From: Cochliopodium minus
Taxonomy: Eukaryota > Discosea > Himatismenida > Cochliopodiidae
Reading direction: 5' to 3'
Length of the DNA: 64,000 nucleotides
Assembly (NCBI GenBank): GCA_024220525.1
Contig: JAMYWO010000107.1
Coordinates: forward strand, 75,244-139,243
Shown here: positions 35,668 through 46,937 of the stretch, in pieces
How the letters are laid out: the number at the start of each line of letters is the position of its first letter
Numbering within the stretch: position 1 is the first letter of the stretch
Translations under genes and position numbers: made by a program
Notes under the pieces: model-generated
The model's database searches: none
Told to the model about the DNA's origin: nothing
The model's input: the letters and a program-made list of their open reading frames with translations, nothing else

Positions 35668-38032
35668 TCAATTTAAAACAAGAGGGTCTTCACTTTCTTC
35701 GAAAGTTTCTTGATTACTACATAGTTTCTTCAAAAATAAAAAAATTAAGGAAAGAATAAGAATTAAACACCCAATAGAAAGGAATGAAAAGTAAAAAATT
35801 GTGGGAACATGTTGGAACTCTACCCACACAAATTTATCTCTTATAATAACTCCTAAAATCCCAACAATTATCATCAATAGAGAACCATAAAAAAAATAAA
35901 AGAGAAAGAGTCTTTTTTCTCTCAATGATAAATTAGAATAGTCAAATGTCCCTCTTGAACTATAGAAGAAAACAGCTCCATAAGTTAGAGAGACAATACT
36001 AAACAACAAAATTGCTATCCCCCAAACATTTGCTCCTTTTTTAAGTAATTTAAAAAGTAATCAAAATTATTTTTTTTTTGGTTTTACCTATTTTTATTTT
36101 GAAATAAATTGAGAGAGGAAATGTTGCTGAACCAGTCACGATACAAAAAATGACCAATAGATTTGAAATAATATTAAATGTACTTTGTTTTTTTTTGCAA
36201 ACAATAATGATACTTGCCTTTTAAAATGAATTTTAAACTGATTTATTTTTATTTATTAAAAAAATAATTTACCAAAAAACACACAAAAGAAGTTATGCTG
36301 AGGATCAAGATAAACAAAATCATTTTAGGAAAACAACTATCATTATCCAATCCTACAATACAGCTACAGCTACATTGAGCGCATTGGCTACAGTATTCGT
36401 AAATAAATTTGTAGGCGGGACATTTAGGACAAGGTGTACAGAAAGGGTTGAATAGATCTGAAAACTCTGTTCCTTTACACTTCACACAATTCACTGAACA
36501 ATTTGTTTCTTCTGTTTAATTGTTAATTTTATTTTCTTTTAGTTTATATTTTTTTTATTTTTTTACCTCCCAAAGAATTTATATGACACTTTCTCTCCTT
36601 TCCACATCCTTGATAACAAGTCTGATAAAATAAAACCTTTTCATTAGTGGAGCAGTATAAGTTTCTAGCATTCCAGTACAAATCCATGCCGCCCCCAACA
36701 AAATTGCATTTCTCTTCATTGTTGATTTCAATTCCAAAATTTTTGTTTATACTCTCTATCTCCCTTAAAAAAAAAATTCTTAAAAAATATTGTCAATAAT
36801 CAATTATTTAATTTATTTACACATAGTTCTTTTTTCCAAAAACTATTGCTTTCCCGTCATATTTGTAATTTCCAAATTCATCACAAACAAGGTAGGATGT
36901 GTTTCCTTTTGGCAAGGAGAATATAGTTTCGAGTGTGTAGTTGTAGATTGGGTAAAGAAATTTTAGAAAATATACGTTTCCATTCCCATCTGTTAATGAA
37001 TATTTTTCGTTTACGGGGTCAAACATTTTAACTATTTGTATCTTTACAAATTTATTAAATAAAAATGTCTTCAAAAAATTGTTTAAATTACGGGAAATTC
37101 AGCAGTTTGTTTTTGAGAAATTTTTATTTCGCTCAATAAGTCTACATTTTCTTTTTTGATTTGATAAAAGCTCCCTACTCCTCTTCTGTTTAATTAACAA
37201 AAATTTTAAAAATTGTATAATAATATTTGACAAATTATTTATATTAAAAGAATTACAGAGGGTTTCCGATTCCAAAGGTATCTGTGCCAAAAGATAAAGA
37301 TCTTCCCCAATTACTATCGGATTCAGTTAATTCAAAAGGAAGACTTTTTTTAGAGTTAAAAATAATAAAAATGTAAAAAAAAATTAAAAAAAACTTTTTT
37401 ACATTTTAAAAGTTTTTGTTCCATTTATTTGTTGGTAAATGTTGAAATTTGAAATTTTTGAATCAAAGTAGATTATTCCAAAGTTAATGAGTACATTGTG
37501 GTAAGATGAACTACTCCCTACTGAAAAAGATAATAATTCAATGATTGAATCCTTTATGAGCAAAGACTGCACAGGCACTGTGAGGTTATTATTGTAATTA
37601 TAAATATCCACTATCAAAGAATTGTTTGAGGGTACATAAGCAAAAAAGATTAGATCTAAAAAAAATATTGATAAATTACAAAAATTAATTTAATAACTAA
37701 AATCAAAGAGATTTTCTCAATTGTATTGTTTGATTAATTTTAATTTAAGATTCATAATGAAAAATTAAATTAATTTTGATTTCCTCCTATTTACCTCCAC
37801 TTATCTTGCATATTGCAAATGTATTTTCCTTTATATCTATATCCTTCTTAAAAATCAGATCTACATTTGAGAATATTAAGATGGATGATGAATTGGTTGC
37901 GCACCAAGAGTAATAATTTCCATCTATATTTTTTATGTTCGGGACATTTATTGAGTAATCAAAATCATAGCAAAATGACCCTTTGATAAGAAGAATGGAA
38001 ATTAACAAAATTATAAAACAAGAGTTTTTCAT
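35668..38032 (-). CDS. Receptor-like multi-pass membrane protein with a Cys-containing ectodomain
   Basis: From ATG 38032 a signal peptide (MKNSCFIILLISILLIKGSF) leads into an ectodomain spread over several exons: NVPNIKNIDGNYYSWCATN, YHNVLINFGIIYFDSK, WGRSLSFGTDTFGIG, EKYSLTDGNGNVYFLKFLYP and WNARNLYCSTNEKVLFYQ. A Cys-rich segment near the membrane follows (CVKCKGTEF, CTPCPKC, CSQCAQCSCSC), then about five hydrophobic helices: MILFILILSITSFVCFLV, LLVIFCIVTGSATFPLYF, AILLFSIVSLTYGAVFFY, a LLMIIVGILGVII helix and [17 protein letters not shown] short acidic tail ends at 35668. No family is recognised. The repeating ectodomain strands could form a propeller-like fold, and the layout suggests a sensor. 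Confidence 0.65.
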
Positions 38033-38408
38033 TTTTTTTTTATTTTTTTTGAATTGAATTTACTTTTTAAAATTTACTCAATAATTTTTCATAAATTCAT
38101 ATAACAATGTTTATAAGATCAAACACAATCAATAACATTAACTCAAATCTTTTAATTGAATTGAATTATTTCAATCAATTAATCAATGAAATTTTTAAAT
38201 TTCATTGAATTTACCAAAATAACATGATTTAGTTGATGGTTTTATTTTAATTTAGAAAATGAAGACCATATATTATCGAGGAATGTGCCTCTTTGTCTAT
38301 TTCAAATTATAGAAGTTTGTCTAAATAGATTGGAGAAAACCTATTTGGAATTGTTTACTTTATCAACCAAAATTTCTTACTTTTTATCTTAAAAAAAAAT
38401 AAAAAAAA
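38033..38408. other. Divergent intergenic region
   Basis: This separates two oppositely transcribed genes, both encoding signal peptides, so it should hold both promoters. It is AT-rich and I can name no specific site. Confidence 0.35.
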
Positions 38409-40076
38409 ATGGAAAAGTTAAAGTGTACGATATCTTTGCTTTTATTGATATTTCTCTTTAATTCAATCAATGGATATGAGGATTATTCAGAATTAAAGGA
38501 GAAATTGGAGAATAAAAAGGTGAACAAGTTATTGATAGCGAGCTGTTTCTCTCACAACAAGGGTAACTATGAGATATTTGATAAAATTAAAGAGAAGGAA
38601 GGAGATTTATTTATCTGGTTGGGAGATAGCTTATATCTCGATGGAATGTCCTCATATTTGCCGCATATCTTCTATGATGCTGAAGAGAAAGATCTCAAAG
38701 AGGGATATGAAGTGATAAAGGAAAACGAGCATTATATCTCGTTCCAAAATTCCATAGATATAATAGGAACGTGGGATGATCATGATTATGGAGTAAATGA
38801 CGGAAATAAATGTAAATTTAAACTCATATATAACATTATTTATAAAAGGATAAAGTATAGAAATCATTTAAATGAAATGTATTTCTATCTCATTATAGAA
38901 ATTCTTATTAATATAAGAATCAATCAGATTTTCATACAAAAAGTTTATTCAACATAAAATAGAATCTATTATAAAATTAACTTGATCCTATCTCACTGAA
39001 GATTACAAACACAAAGAAGTTGCAAAGCAAAGTTTCTTGGAGTTTTTAGAGGAGCCCAAAAACAGCGATAAATACAAGAGAGGAGGAGTTTACGACAGCT
39101 ACTACCTCGCCAACAAAAGAATACAAGTCATCTTGTTGGACACCCGTTTCTTCTATGACCAAGAATCTTTTTTGGGAGATGAACAATGGAAGTGGCTCAA
39201 TACCGTTTTTAACGAGAGACCTGCTCCTTCTTTAACATTTATTGTCAGTAGTATTCAAGTTTTGCCCACTGATAAAGTATTTTTATAAACTATTTATTTA
39301 TTTTTTAAAATTAATTGATTTATTTTAAAAAAATTATTTTTTGTTTCAAAAGTTAATCATAGAGAAATGGGCAACTATTTCCAAAGAAAGACAAAAACTT
39401 TTTGAAATGATCAAAAAGAGTAGGAGAAGTGGTGTTATTCTTCTTTCTGGAGACGTGCACAATTCAGAATTACTCAAACTACATTGCAAGGACGTTACTA
39501 ATTATCCTCTCTACGAATTTACCAGCTCGAGTTTGAGCCATTCTAAGCTTCCTTATTTTAATCTGTCATCTTCTTATTATCATTCATTAAAGTATACAAA
39601 AAATAATTTTGGTAAGAAAAAAATAATAAATAAATAAATAAAAGTAAAAAAAATAAAAGTAAAAAAAAATAAAATAAAAATAAAATAAAAATAAAATAAA
39701 AATAAATAAAAGTAAATTATTAATAAAAATAAAAATAAATAAAATAAATATAATAAAATTAGGGATGATTGATATCGAATGGAAAAATGAGAATGTTCCA
39801 CAAAATATCATTTTTTCTGTTGTGAGTGAAAATGGTGAAATAGTTGGCAAAGAAACCATCGACTACTCCACCCTTACCTTAAGCAAAAAATCAGAATTTA
39901 CTAAACAAGAATGTTTGAATGTAAGTTATGTCTACCTTTTATCTTCTGGATTTTGGATCCCAATGTTTTATTTTGGTGTTTTGTTTGTCACTTTCATACT
40001 CTACGTAATGTTGAGAATTTTTTTCAGAAGATTTTCTCCATCTTATTTTGAAGAAAAAGATAAAAAAACTAATTAA
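38409..40076 (+). CDS. PhoD-like metallophosphatase with C-terminal membrane anchor
   Basis: Four exons: 38409-38811, 39002-39275, 39353-39611 and 39763-40076. A signal peptide (MEKLKCTISLLLLIFLFNSI) precedes the PhoD-type metal-binding motifs: ASCFSHNKG, WLGDSLYLDG, GTWDDHDYGVNDG, VILLDTRFFYD and ILLSGDVHNSE. Relatives are secreted alkaline phosphatases or phosphodiesterases using Fe/Ca-type metal centres. A single hydrophobic helix near the end (WIPMFYFGVLFVTFILYVML) followed by Arg/Lys residues predicts a type I protein with the enzyme outside the cell or in a lumen. All metal ligands I can place are present, so it is probably active. The substrate is unknown. Confidence 0.88.
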
Positions 40077-40185
40077 GAATTTGTTTTTTAAATTTTATTT
40101 ATTAAAACTTTTCAATAAATTTTTTTTGAAAATTCTCTGTCAATTTTTTGACATCTTTCATTTTGAAAAAAAAAAAATTTCTTTG

Positions 40186-41227
40186 ATGAAGAAATTGTAT
40201 ATAATTGGAGTAGTGATGGTTATGATGATCAACATTTTGATTGGATATGAATATTTAAAGATCAGTCAAATAAATTATAATGGGAAAAAAGAAAGAGAGA
40301 CCATCAAATCACTCTCATCATCTATTGAATCCATAAAAACATTGTGTATCTCTGTCGTTGGTTCAACGAGGATATTATTTGCGATGCAAAGAAATATAAT
40401 AAGTATGGGTGAGAGTTGTGATTGGCTCATCTATTCATATGATGAGAATAATACAAGATCATTAGAGTCGGAGATCCAAAATTTTACAAGGAATGGATAT
40501 AACGTATATTTCAAGCAATTAAAAACAGGAACAAATAAAATTTTTGCATTATATGAAGATAGAAATAATCCTCTCTTCGAGAAATACGAATATCTCTTCT
40601 TTATGGATGAAGATATAGCTATATTGGGATGGAATATGTATCAATATTTGAAAGTGTTGAAATGTAATTATGACGGAAAGATTCCTTTGATCTCCCAACC
40701 CATCAATTTCAAGGATTATGCAAAATTTCACAAATATAACAAATATTCTCATTACGAAAAACAAGTTGAGGTAAAATAATTTTGAATTAAAAACTATTTC
40801 TGTTGTAAAAATTTATTTCAAATTGTTTCAGGTTTTTCTTTCTTCAATCACAACTGTTTTCGTTGAAGTGAATGTATTTTTAATGGAAAGAAAGTTTTTC
40901 CAATATTTCTTCAACAATTATTACTTGGTGAAAAGCAAATCATCATGTGGGATAGACCTTATATGGTGCAAAATTGGAGATAAGTACATTAGAGATAATA
41001 ATCTTCCGAAAGGAATATTTTCTTGTTCTATTGTGAATCATTTCAACACTATTCATCAAGAAGCAAAAAGTTTAACAGGAAAAGTAGGGTACATTGATTT
41101 GTGTGCACAAGACATTGCTATGTATGATTCAAGTTATGAGGAATTTATTGTGACCAATGTTGCAGATGCATTGAGACTGGACAGTGTTTACATCAATAAA
41201 CATCTCAAACAATGTTATTCTCAATAA
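40186..41227 (+). CDS. DUF707-like type II membrane glycosyltransferase candidate
   Basis: Two exons (40186-40770, 40832-41227) encode about 326 residues. A short cytoplasmic start (MKKLYIIG) leads into a signal-anchor helix (VVMVMMINILIGYEYL). The lumenal part reads TLCISVVGST, CDWLIYSYDENN, YEYLFFMDEDIAILGW, LISQPINFKDYAK, then a late SSCGIDLIWCKIGDKYI and SIVNHFNTIHQ. The acidic FMDEDI motif and the G-D-W pattern resemble the DUF707 family, whose members look like Golgi GT-A-type transferases. A donor-metal role for DED is inferred. The start at 40186 was chosen because it directly precedes the membrane helix. Confidence 0.72.
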
Positions 41228-41304
41228 TATTTATTTGTTCAATATTAAATGAATTATCACTATTCATTCAATTTATTTTTATTTATTGATGATCAAACAA
41301 AGCT

Positions 41305-41375
41305 AGTGGATCATAGAAAAAAGATTGACAAATTACATTTTCTGGAAAGTGAAATCGTATAGAAAACATAAATTT
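41305..41375 (-). pseudogene. Fragment copied from the second PA-7TM gene
   Basis: About 60 bp (gtggatcatagaaaaaagat followed by tgacaaattacatttt) match 43857-43910 in the second PA-7TM gene with few differences, including the exon/intron junction (…SFFYDP and its acceptor). It has no coding capacity on its own. It appears to be a leftover of a duplication or conversion just downstream of the array. Confidence 0.7.
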
Positions 41376-41432
41376 TTTATTTTTTATTTTTTATTTTTTA
41401 TTTTTTATTTTTTATTTTTTACTTTTTACTTT
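41373..41432. repeat. 7-bp attttttt-type tandem repeat
   Basis: Eight to nine copies of attttttt-like 7-mers lie in the spacer between the converging glycosyltransferase and PA-7TM genes. Confidence 0.85.
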
Positions 41433-41553
41433 CAGAATATTTTTTAAAGTTATGAGGGTTTTTGTTTAAAGTGAATGAAATTTAAAAATAAATTGGATTT
41501 TGGTGAGAAAATCTTTATTAATTTACACATTTTGAACAAAAATTAAATTCAAA

Positions 41554-43041
41554 TTATTTGAGAACAGAAAAACTTGACTTTGATGGATTAAAATTTGAAC
41601 TTTTTTTGTTCTGATGCTTTGGTTTGAAAAGGAAAAGCAAACCAAAAGAAGAAACAGCAAATCCTAGAAAGAGAAATACTTGAACAATCAAAAATTTTTC
41701 TGGTTTTTCAGAACCAAATATGTTGGCGAAAACAACTGAAGCCACAAACGAAGAGATATACCCCAAGGAGACAATTATAATCCAAATACAGAGAAAGAGA
41801 TACTCACGTTTCATTATTTTATGTTTATCATTCTCAGCAGTTTTTAAAGATAAAATAGATTTGATGATCATAAAACTTCTGAACAAAAATATAATCGTGG
41901 TGAACCCATACACTACACAAGCAAAGCTTTGTGCAGCACTTATGACTTTTCGGTTAGGAAAATCATACAAGCTCACTCTTGTATAGAAAATGAGATAAAT
42001 GAGAATTGTCAAAAACCCCAATAATGAACCTGAAATCACCACAAAATATTTTCCCCTTGAAGAATATTTATTCATGTCAATCACTAAAAATGCTAAGTTT
42101 ACACTTACTGAGATGAAGGTGATTGTAAAGGGTATCAAGCATGCAACAACAATAATATTGTTGAACTGCCAGTTTGTTACTACACCAAAATAACCGATAG
42201 GATCATAAAAAACAGATGATGAAAGAACATTCACTATTGGAGTAAATAAAAAGAAAATTTTATTAAAAAGAAAAAAGAAAATTTGATTTACGAATGATCA
42301 AAAAGATAAACACAATTTTTGGGAAGGTTATAAATATTGGCTCTTTTATCAAAAATTGAATGAATTTGACGATGGATAGAAGTGTATTGATAGAAAAGAA
42401 TGAAATGAAAAATACTTGTATGAAAATCATTCCTCCCTCATTCAATTTCTTGAGGGGATTCAATCCATAACTATATTCAACAGAAATGGTTGTATTTGTA
42501 AATATATTTGTTACAGCAAATGCTTGCAAAAATTGAACGGAAGATTTATTATTCACATCAATACACATTGCAGGGATATTGAGCTTATAGCTTTTTGTAT
42601 TCTCATCAACAAAGCTACATACTTGCCATGTACCCAAAACAACAACTGCAATAGCTCCTGATTGTTGGGCGACTTCTATATGTTTTTCTGTTGAACATCC
42701 ATTCCCTATTCCAATCAATCCTATCTTTCCTGTTAACTTTTAAAAAAAAATATATAGGAAATTTTTTCAGAGAAAATTAAAAATATTTAATTATTTTCAG
42801 ATTTATGAAATATCTTTACATCAATGGTTGAATTAGAATGTTTGCATAATGCTATTGCATCTTCACCAAAACCATCCAAGAAATATACAATGTTCTCCAC
42901 AAATATATCTGGCATTTTTACTTGATTACCTTGAAAAGGAAATGAATACAGAGATTTCCAATCTGTCTCATTGTTTTTCCTCCATCTTAATCCATTAACA
43001 AAAAGGATCAGAGAGAAAAAAATTAATATTTTAATGATCAT
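41554..43041 (-). CDS. PA-like ectodomain / seven-transmembrane receptor, copy 1
   Basis: ATG 43041 begins a signal peptide (MIIKILIFFSLILFVNGLRW). Exon 2 (LTGKIGLIGIGNGCSTEKHI, EVAQQSGAIAVVVLGTW, LNIPAMCIDV) has the strand-helix-strand order of a protease-associated (PA) domain. Seven hydrophobic helices then follow: IFIQVFFISFFSINTLLSIV, ITFPKIVFIFLIIR, IIVVACLIPFTITFISVSV, VVISGSLLGFLTILIYLIF, FACVVYGFTTIIFLF, FLCIWIIIVSLGYISSFV and FLFLGFAVSSFGLLFLFKP. The tail is Ser/Lys-rich. With a cleaved signal the N-terminus is outside, as in GPCRs. A conserved YDFP motif sits in an external loop. Known seven-helix receptor families do not come to mind; ligand and coupling are unknown. Confidence 0.82.
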
Positions 43042-43205
43042 TTTTCTTTTTTTTTAATTTCCCTTTTTGATTTTTATTTTTAATTTAGCTTTTTGAGGAT
43101 ATTTATATAATTACTTCCTCAGAATTTAATAATAGTTTGAATGGAGAATTTGGATCAACTTTCTTCATGTTTTCTTAAATTGTTTAATTTAAAATACAAA
43201 AAAAA

Positions 43206-44723
43206 TCATTCCACATTAAATTTGGTGAGTTTGCTCGAGGTAGAAGGGCTGTTGGAATTGGAGTTTTTCTTTTTAGATTTGGGTTTGAATAGAAAGAGCA
43301 AACCCAGGGAAGAAACTGCGAAACCTAGATAAAGAAAGGTCTTGGGGATGATCATTTGATAAACTGAAGTGAATTCAATAACATTTAAAACAACTGAAAC
43401 AGAAAATGAGCAGATGTACCCCAAAGCAACGACAATGATCCAGAAACAAAGCCAGAGATATTCTTTTCGCTTTTTTTTTTGACGATCATTTTCGATGTTG
43501 CCAAGAGACAAGATATTTTTGATGATCATAAAACATCTCACGAGAAAAATGATGATACTTAAACCGTAAATGATGCTTCCGAATGATTGAGCCAGTCTGT
43601 TATAGCGAGGATCTGGAAAATCGTAAAGACATGTTTTGGAGAAGTAAACGAGGTATGACAAAATGGCTGCGATAGCCAAGAGAACTCCCGTCAGAATCAC
43701 TATGATCCTCCATCTTGCTGAGATCTTCCCGATGTCAATGATCAAAAATGCAAAATAGATGCTCACTGAGACAAACGTTATAGTGAAAGGAATTAAACTC
43801 AAAACGATGATGATGTTGTTGAATTGAAAATTTTTCACAACTCCATGATATGAAAGTGGATCATAGAAAAAAGATTGACAAATCACATTTACTGGAAGTG
43901 AAAACATAAAGTAAAAATAAATTATTTTTTCAAAAATATAAAAAATTGATCGTACCAATTATCAACATGATGAAGATATATTTTGGGAATGTTATAGTTT
44001 TTTCTTCCACTAAGATGAATTGAATCAATCTTGCAATGGATAATAGTGTATTGATCGAAAAAAAAATGATGAAAAATACTTGCAAGAAAATTATCCCCCC
44101 TCTATCCAGTTTCTTTAGAGGATTGATCATAGAACTAAATTCAACAAAAATGCTTGTATTCGTGATAGAATTTGAAATGACACTTCTCAAAAATGCTGTA
44201 GTGGATTTATTATTGAGATCAACACACATGGAAGGGATATTGAGTTTATAACTCCCTGTATATTGATCCACAAAGTTGCAAAATTCCCAATTGGATAGAA
44301 TGATAACCGCAATTGCTCCTGCTTGTTGTGCAATTTCTATATGCCTTTCTGTTGAGCATTTATTTCCAATTCCTACCATTCCTATCTTCCCTGTCAACTA
44401 TTTGATAATTGAAATTATGAGAATAGAAATTCAATTGAAAATGAATTGTCGAATATAAGTATATAGATAAACGAATATAATTTCAAAAGATAAGATTTAT
44501 TTAATATAAAACCTACATTGAGTGAAGTATTGTCCAATTTACAAATAGATGGATTTTTGAGATTGATAACCTTGATTTCTTCCACAAAGATATCAGGCAT
44601 TTGAACCTTATTTCCAGCGAAAACGTAAGAATTAATATCATTCCAGATGCTATCATTGTATCTTCTCCATCTCAAGCAATTTATGGATGAATACATCAAA
44701 AAGAATAAGAACAATTTCCACAT
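43206..44723 (-). CDS. PA-like ectodomain / seven-transmembrane receptor, copy 2
   Basis: The plan matches copy 1. ATG 44723 (MWKLFLFFLMYSSINCLRW) was chosen over an upstream in-frame ATG because it gives a proper signal peptide. The PA-like block reads LTGKIGMVGIGNKCSTERHI, IAQQAGAIAVIIL and LNIPSMCVDL. Membrane helices include IIFLQVFFIIFFSINTLLSI, IVLSLIPFTITFVSVSIYF, IVILTGVLLAIAAILSYLVY, LWLCFWIIVVALGYICSF and FLYLGFAVSSLGLLFLFKP. The external CLYDFPDP loop is kept. The intron between the PA/TM1 exon and the main 7TM exon is at the same place as in copy 1. Its tail is rich in Asn/Ser/Lys. Confidence 0.82.
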
Positions 44724-44942
44724 TATTATTTCAATTTCTTTTTTTTTTTTTATTTCTCTGTAAAATTTCCTGTAAAAAGATAAGGAAATATCCCATTTCA
44801 ATTCAAATAACAAAAATTTCACAAAATCATTCTCTTAAAATAAAACATCATTCACAAAAAAGGATTCGTAGTTTAATTCTTTAAATTAAGATGGTCAATT
44901 AAAATATTTTGATGTTTATTCCAAAATTATAAACAAGAAAAA

Positions 44943-46696
44943 TCACTTCATGTTTGAATATTTGCTATTTTCAGTGTGATGAGTTCCAGAAGAAAGGTTG
45001 ACCTTCGAACCTTCGTGAGGCTTGAACAAGAAGAGTAAGCCCAAAGAAGAAATGGCAAAGCCCAGAAAAAGGAAAGAGAGCACCACAGCAAGTTTAGAGG
45101 GATGATCTGTGTTACTTTTGAAAATTATAACCACTGAGGTGGAAAAAGTACAGAAGTAGCCAAATGTAACAAAGATGATCCAGAAGCAGAGAACCAAATA
45201 CTCCTTTTTCTTTTTGATCTTTTTGTCGTTATTGCTCGTCTTCAATTTTAGAATAGATTTAATAATGAAAAAGCCTCTGTATGCAAATATCAAAGTTTGA
45301 AAACCATAGATTAATGCTCCGATTATCTGCGCCGAAGTAATGATTGAAAGAGAAGGGAAATCGTAGAAACTTGATTTGATGAAAAAAGAAAGGTTCATTG
45401 CCATTGCAGTGATGGACATTGTAGATGTTATTACCACTACAGGTATTTTCCAGTAATGCGACAGTTTCTTCATTTCAATCATTACAAATGCTAAGTAGCA
45501 GCTGGCTATAACAAATGCTGCTGTGTATGGAATCAAGCAGGCCACCAATACCAATGTGTGGTATTGCCAGTTGATCTTCTGATGGTATCCAAGTGGATCA
45601 ATGAAAAAAGTCATACTGAATACGTTCACTTTAAAGAAACAAAAAAAATGAATTGGAGGAAAAAACAATTAATGTTTCCAAAAATAATAATGATTAAAAA
45701 AATCAACGTACACAACAACAGGAAAAGAAAGATGAATTTAGGTGCGGTGAAATATTTTCTTTCCATTTTCACAAATACGGCCATTCTAACCAAGGTGAGA
45801 ATTGTATTTATTGAAAAGAAAGCGATGAAAAATACTTGCAGGAAGATAATACTTTTTTAAAAAATGAAATTAAATTATTAAATTTCAAAATAAAAAATTT
45901 ATACCCTCCCTTATTCATTTTTTGTATGGGATTCTTTTGGTAGCTCATTTCAACAGTAGATGTTTTATTGATGAGGGGAGATATAGAAGACAAAAACAAT
46001 AAGGTATCTTTGTTATAGACATAGTCAATGCAGATTGCAGGGATGGTGTTGTTGTACTTATGGCTTTTGATGTCCTTGAAATTGCAAATGTCAAAAGTGG
46101 CTAGAACTATCACGCCTATTGCCCCTTTTTGTTGGGCAATCTCTATGTGTCTTTCAGTTGAACATCCATTTCCCACTCCTACTAGAGCGATGTTGCCACG
46201 GAACTTTGAATGAATATAAGAAAAATTATTTTTCCTAATGGGGTTTTTTGAACTTTTAATTCATCGATAAATTTGAGATATGAAAAAATAATTTAATTAA
46301 TATTTGATATATTTCCTATTTGAAAGTATAAAGATTTGTGTTGATGTTTGAATTAAAAATATTTTTCATTTTAGAAACGAATTTTCTTTTTAGAAAATAA
46401 GCATTATAGATTAAAATGAAATATAATTTTATATTTAATTTATATTTTTGAGGATTATTTATATTTACATTTATAAATTGATTGGCTTGTGTACATGTGG
46501 TGAAAGAATCATTTTTTTTCTTTCCAATGTTGATGGGCAATATCTTTCCTTCAAAAGGTTGAAACGTCTTTAATTTATTCCCCAGAAAGTTATAAGATTC
46601 CAAGTATATCCAATTTGTTGAGTTGGGAGATTTCCATTTCATTCCTTTCGAGAAATATAAAAGAAAGAAGATGAGAAACAAAAATTGACGAATCAT
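44943..46696 (-). CDS. PA-like ectodomain / seven-transmembrane receptor, copy 3
   Basis: This is the most diverged of the three. ATG 46696 starts a signal peptide (MIRQFLFLIFFLLYFSKGMK). The PA-like block is GNIALVGVGNGCSTERHI, IAQQKGAIGVIVLATFD and NTIPAICIDYVYN. An extra intron (about 45860-45902) separates NKGG from IIFLQVFFIAFFSINTI. The rest matches: LVLVACLIPYTAAFVIASC, SSFYDFPSL, IIGALIYGFQTLIFAY, VLCFWIIFVTFGYFCTF and FLFLGFAISSLGLLFLFKP. Conservation of the GNGCSTE turn, the YDFP loop and the last helix in all three copies marks likely functional points. The first exon is as variable as in the other copies. Confidence 0.8.
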
Positions 46697-46937
46697 TATC
46701 TTTAAAGTGATTTTTTTTTTTATAGTTCGAAAGAATCAAGATAATATAATAATCTTTGGAAGATATTGAAGAAAGATAATGAATGTTATTAATAATAAAC
46801 TTGATAATCAATTGCAAGATCTATTCAATTAAATTCGAATATCAACAGATTATATACCCAAAAAAATTTTTAAAGAATTTCAAATAAATTTAAAACATTC
46901 AAATATTTTAAAAGAAAATTTCTTTTTGTATTCGGAA

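Noticed and set aside
39580-39860. Minus-strand hydrophobic frames suggesting a membrane protein
   Set aside because: They read through an AT-only intron of the PhoD-like gene.
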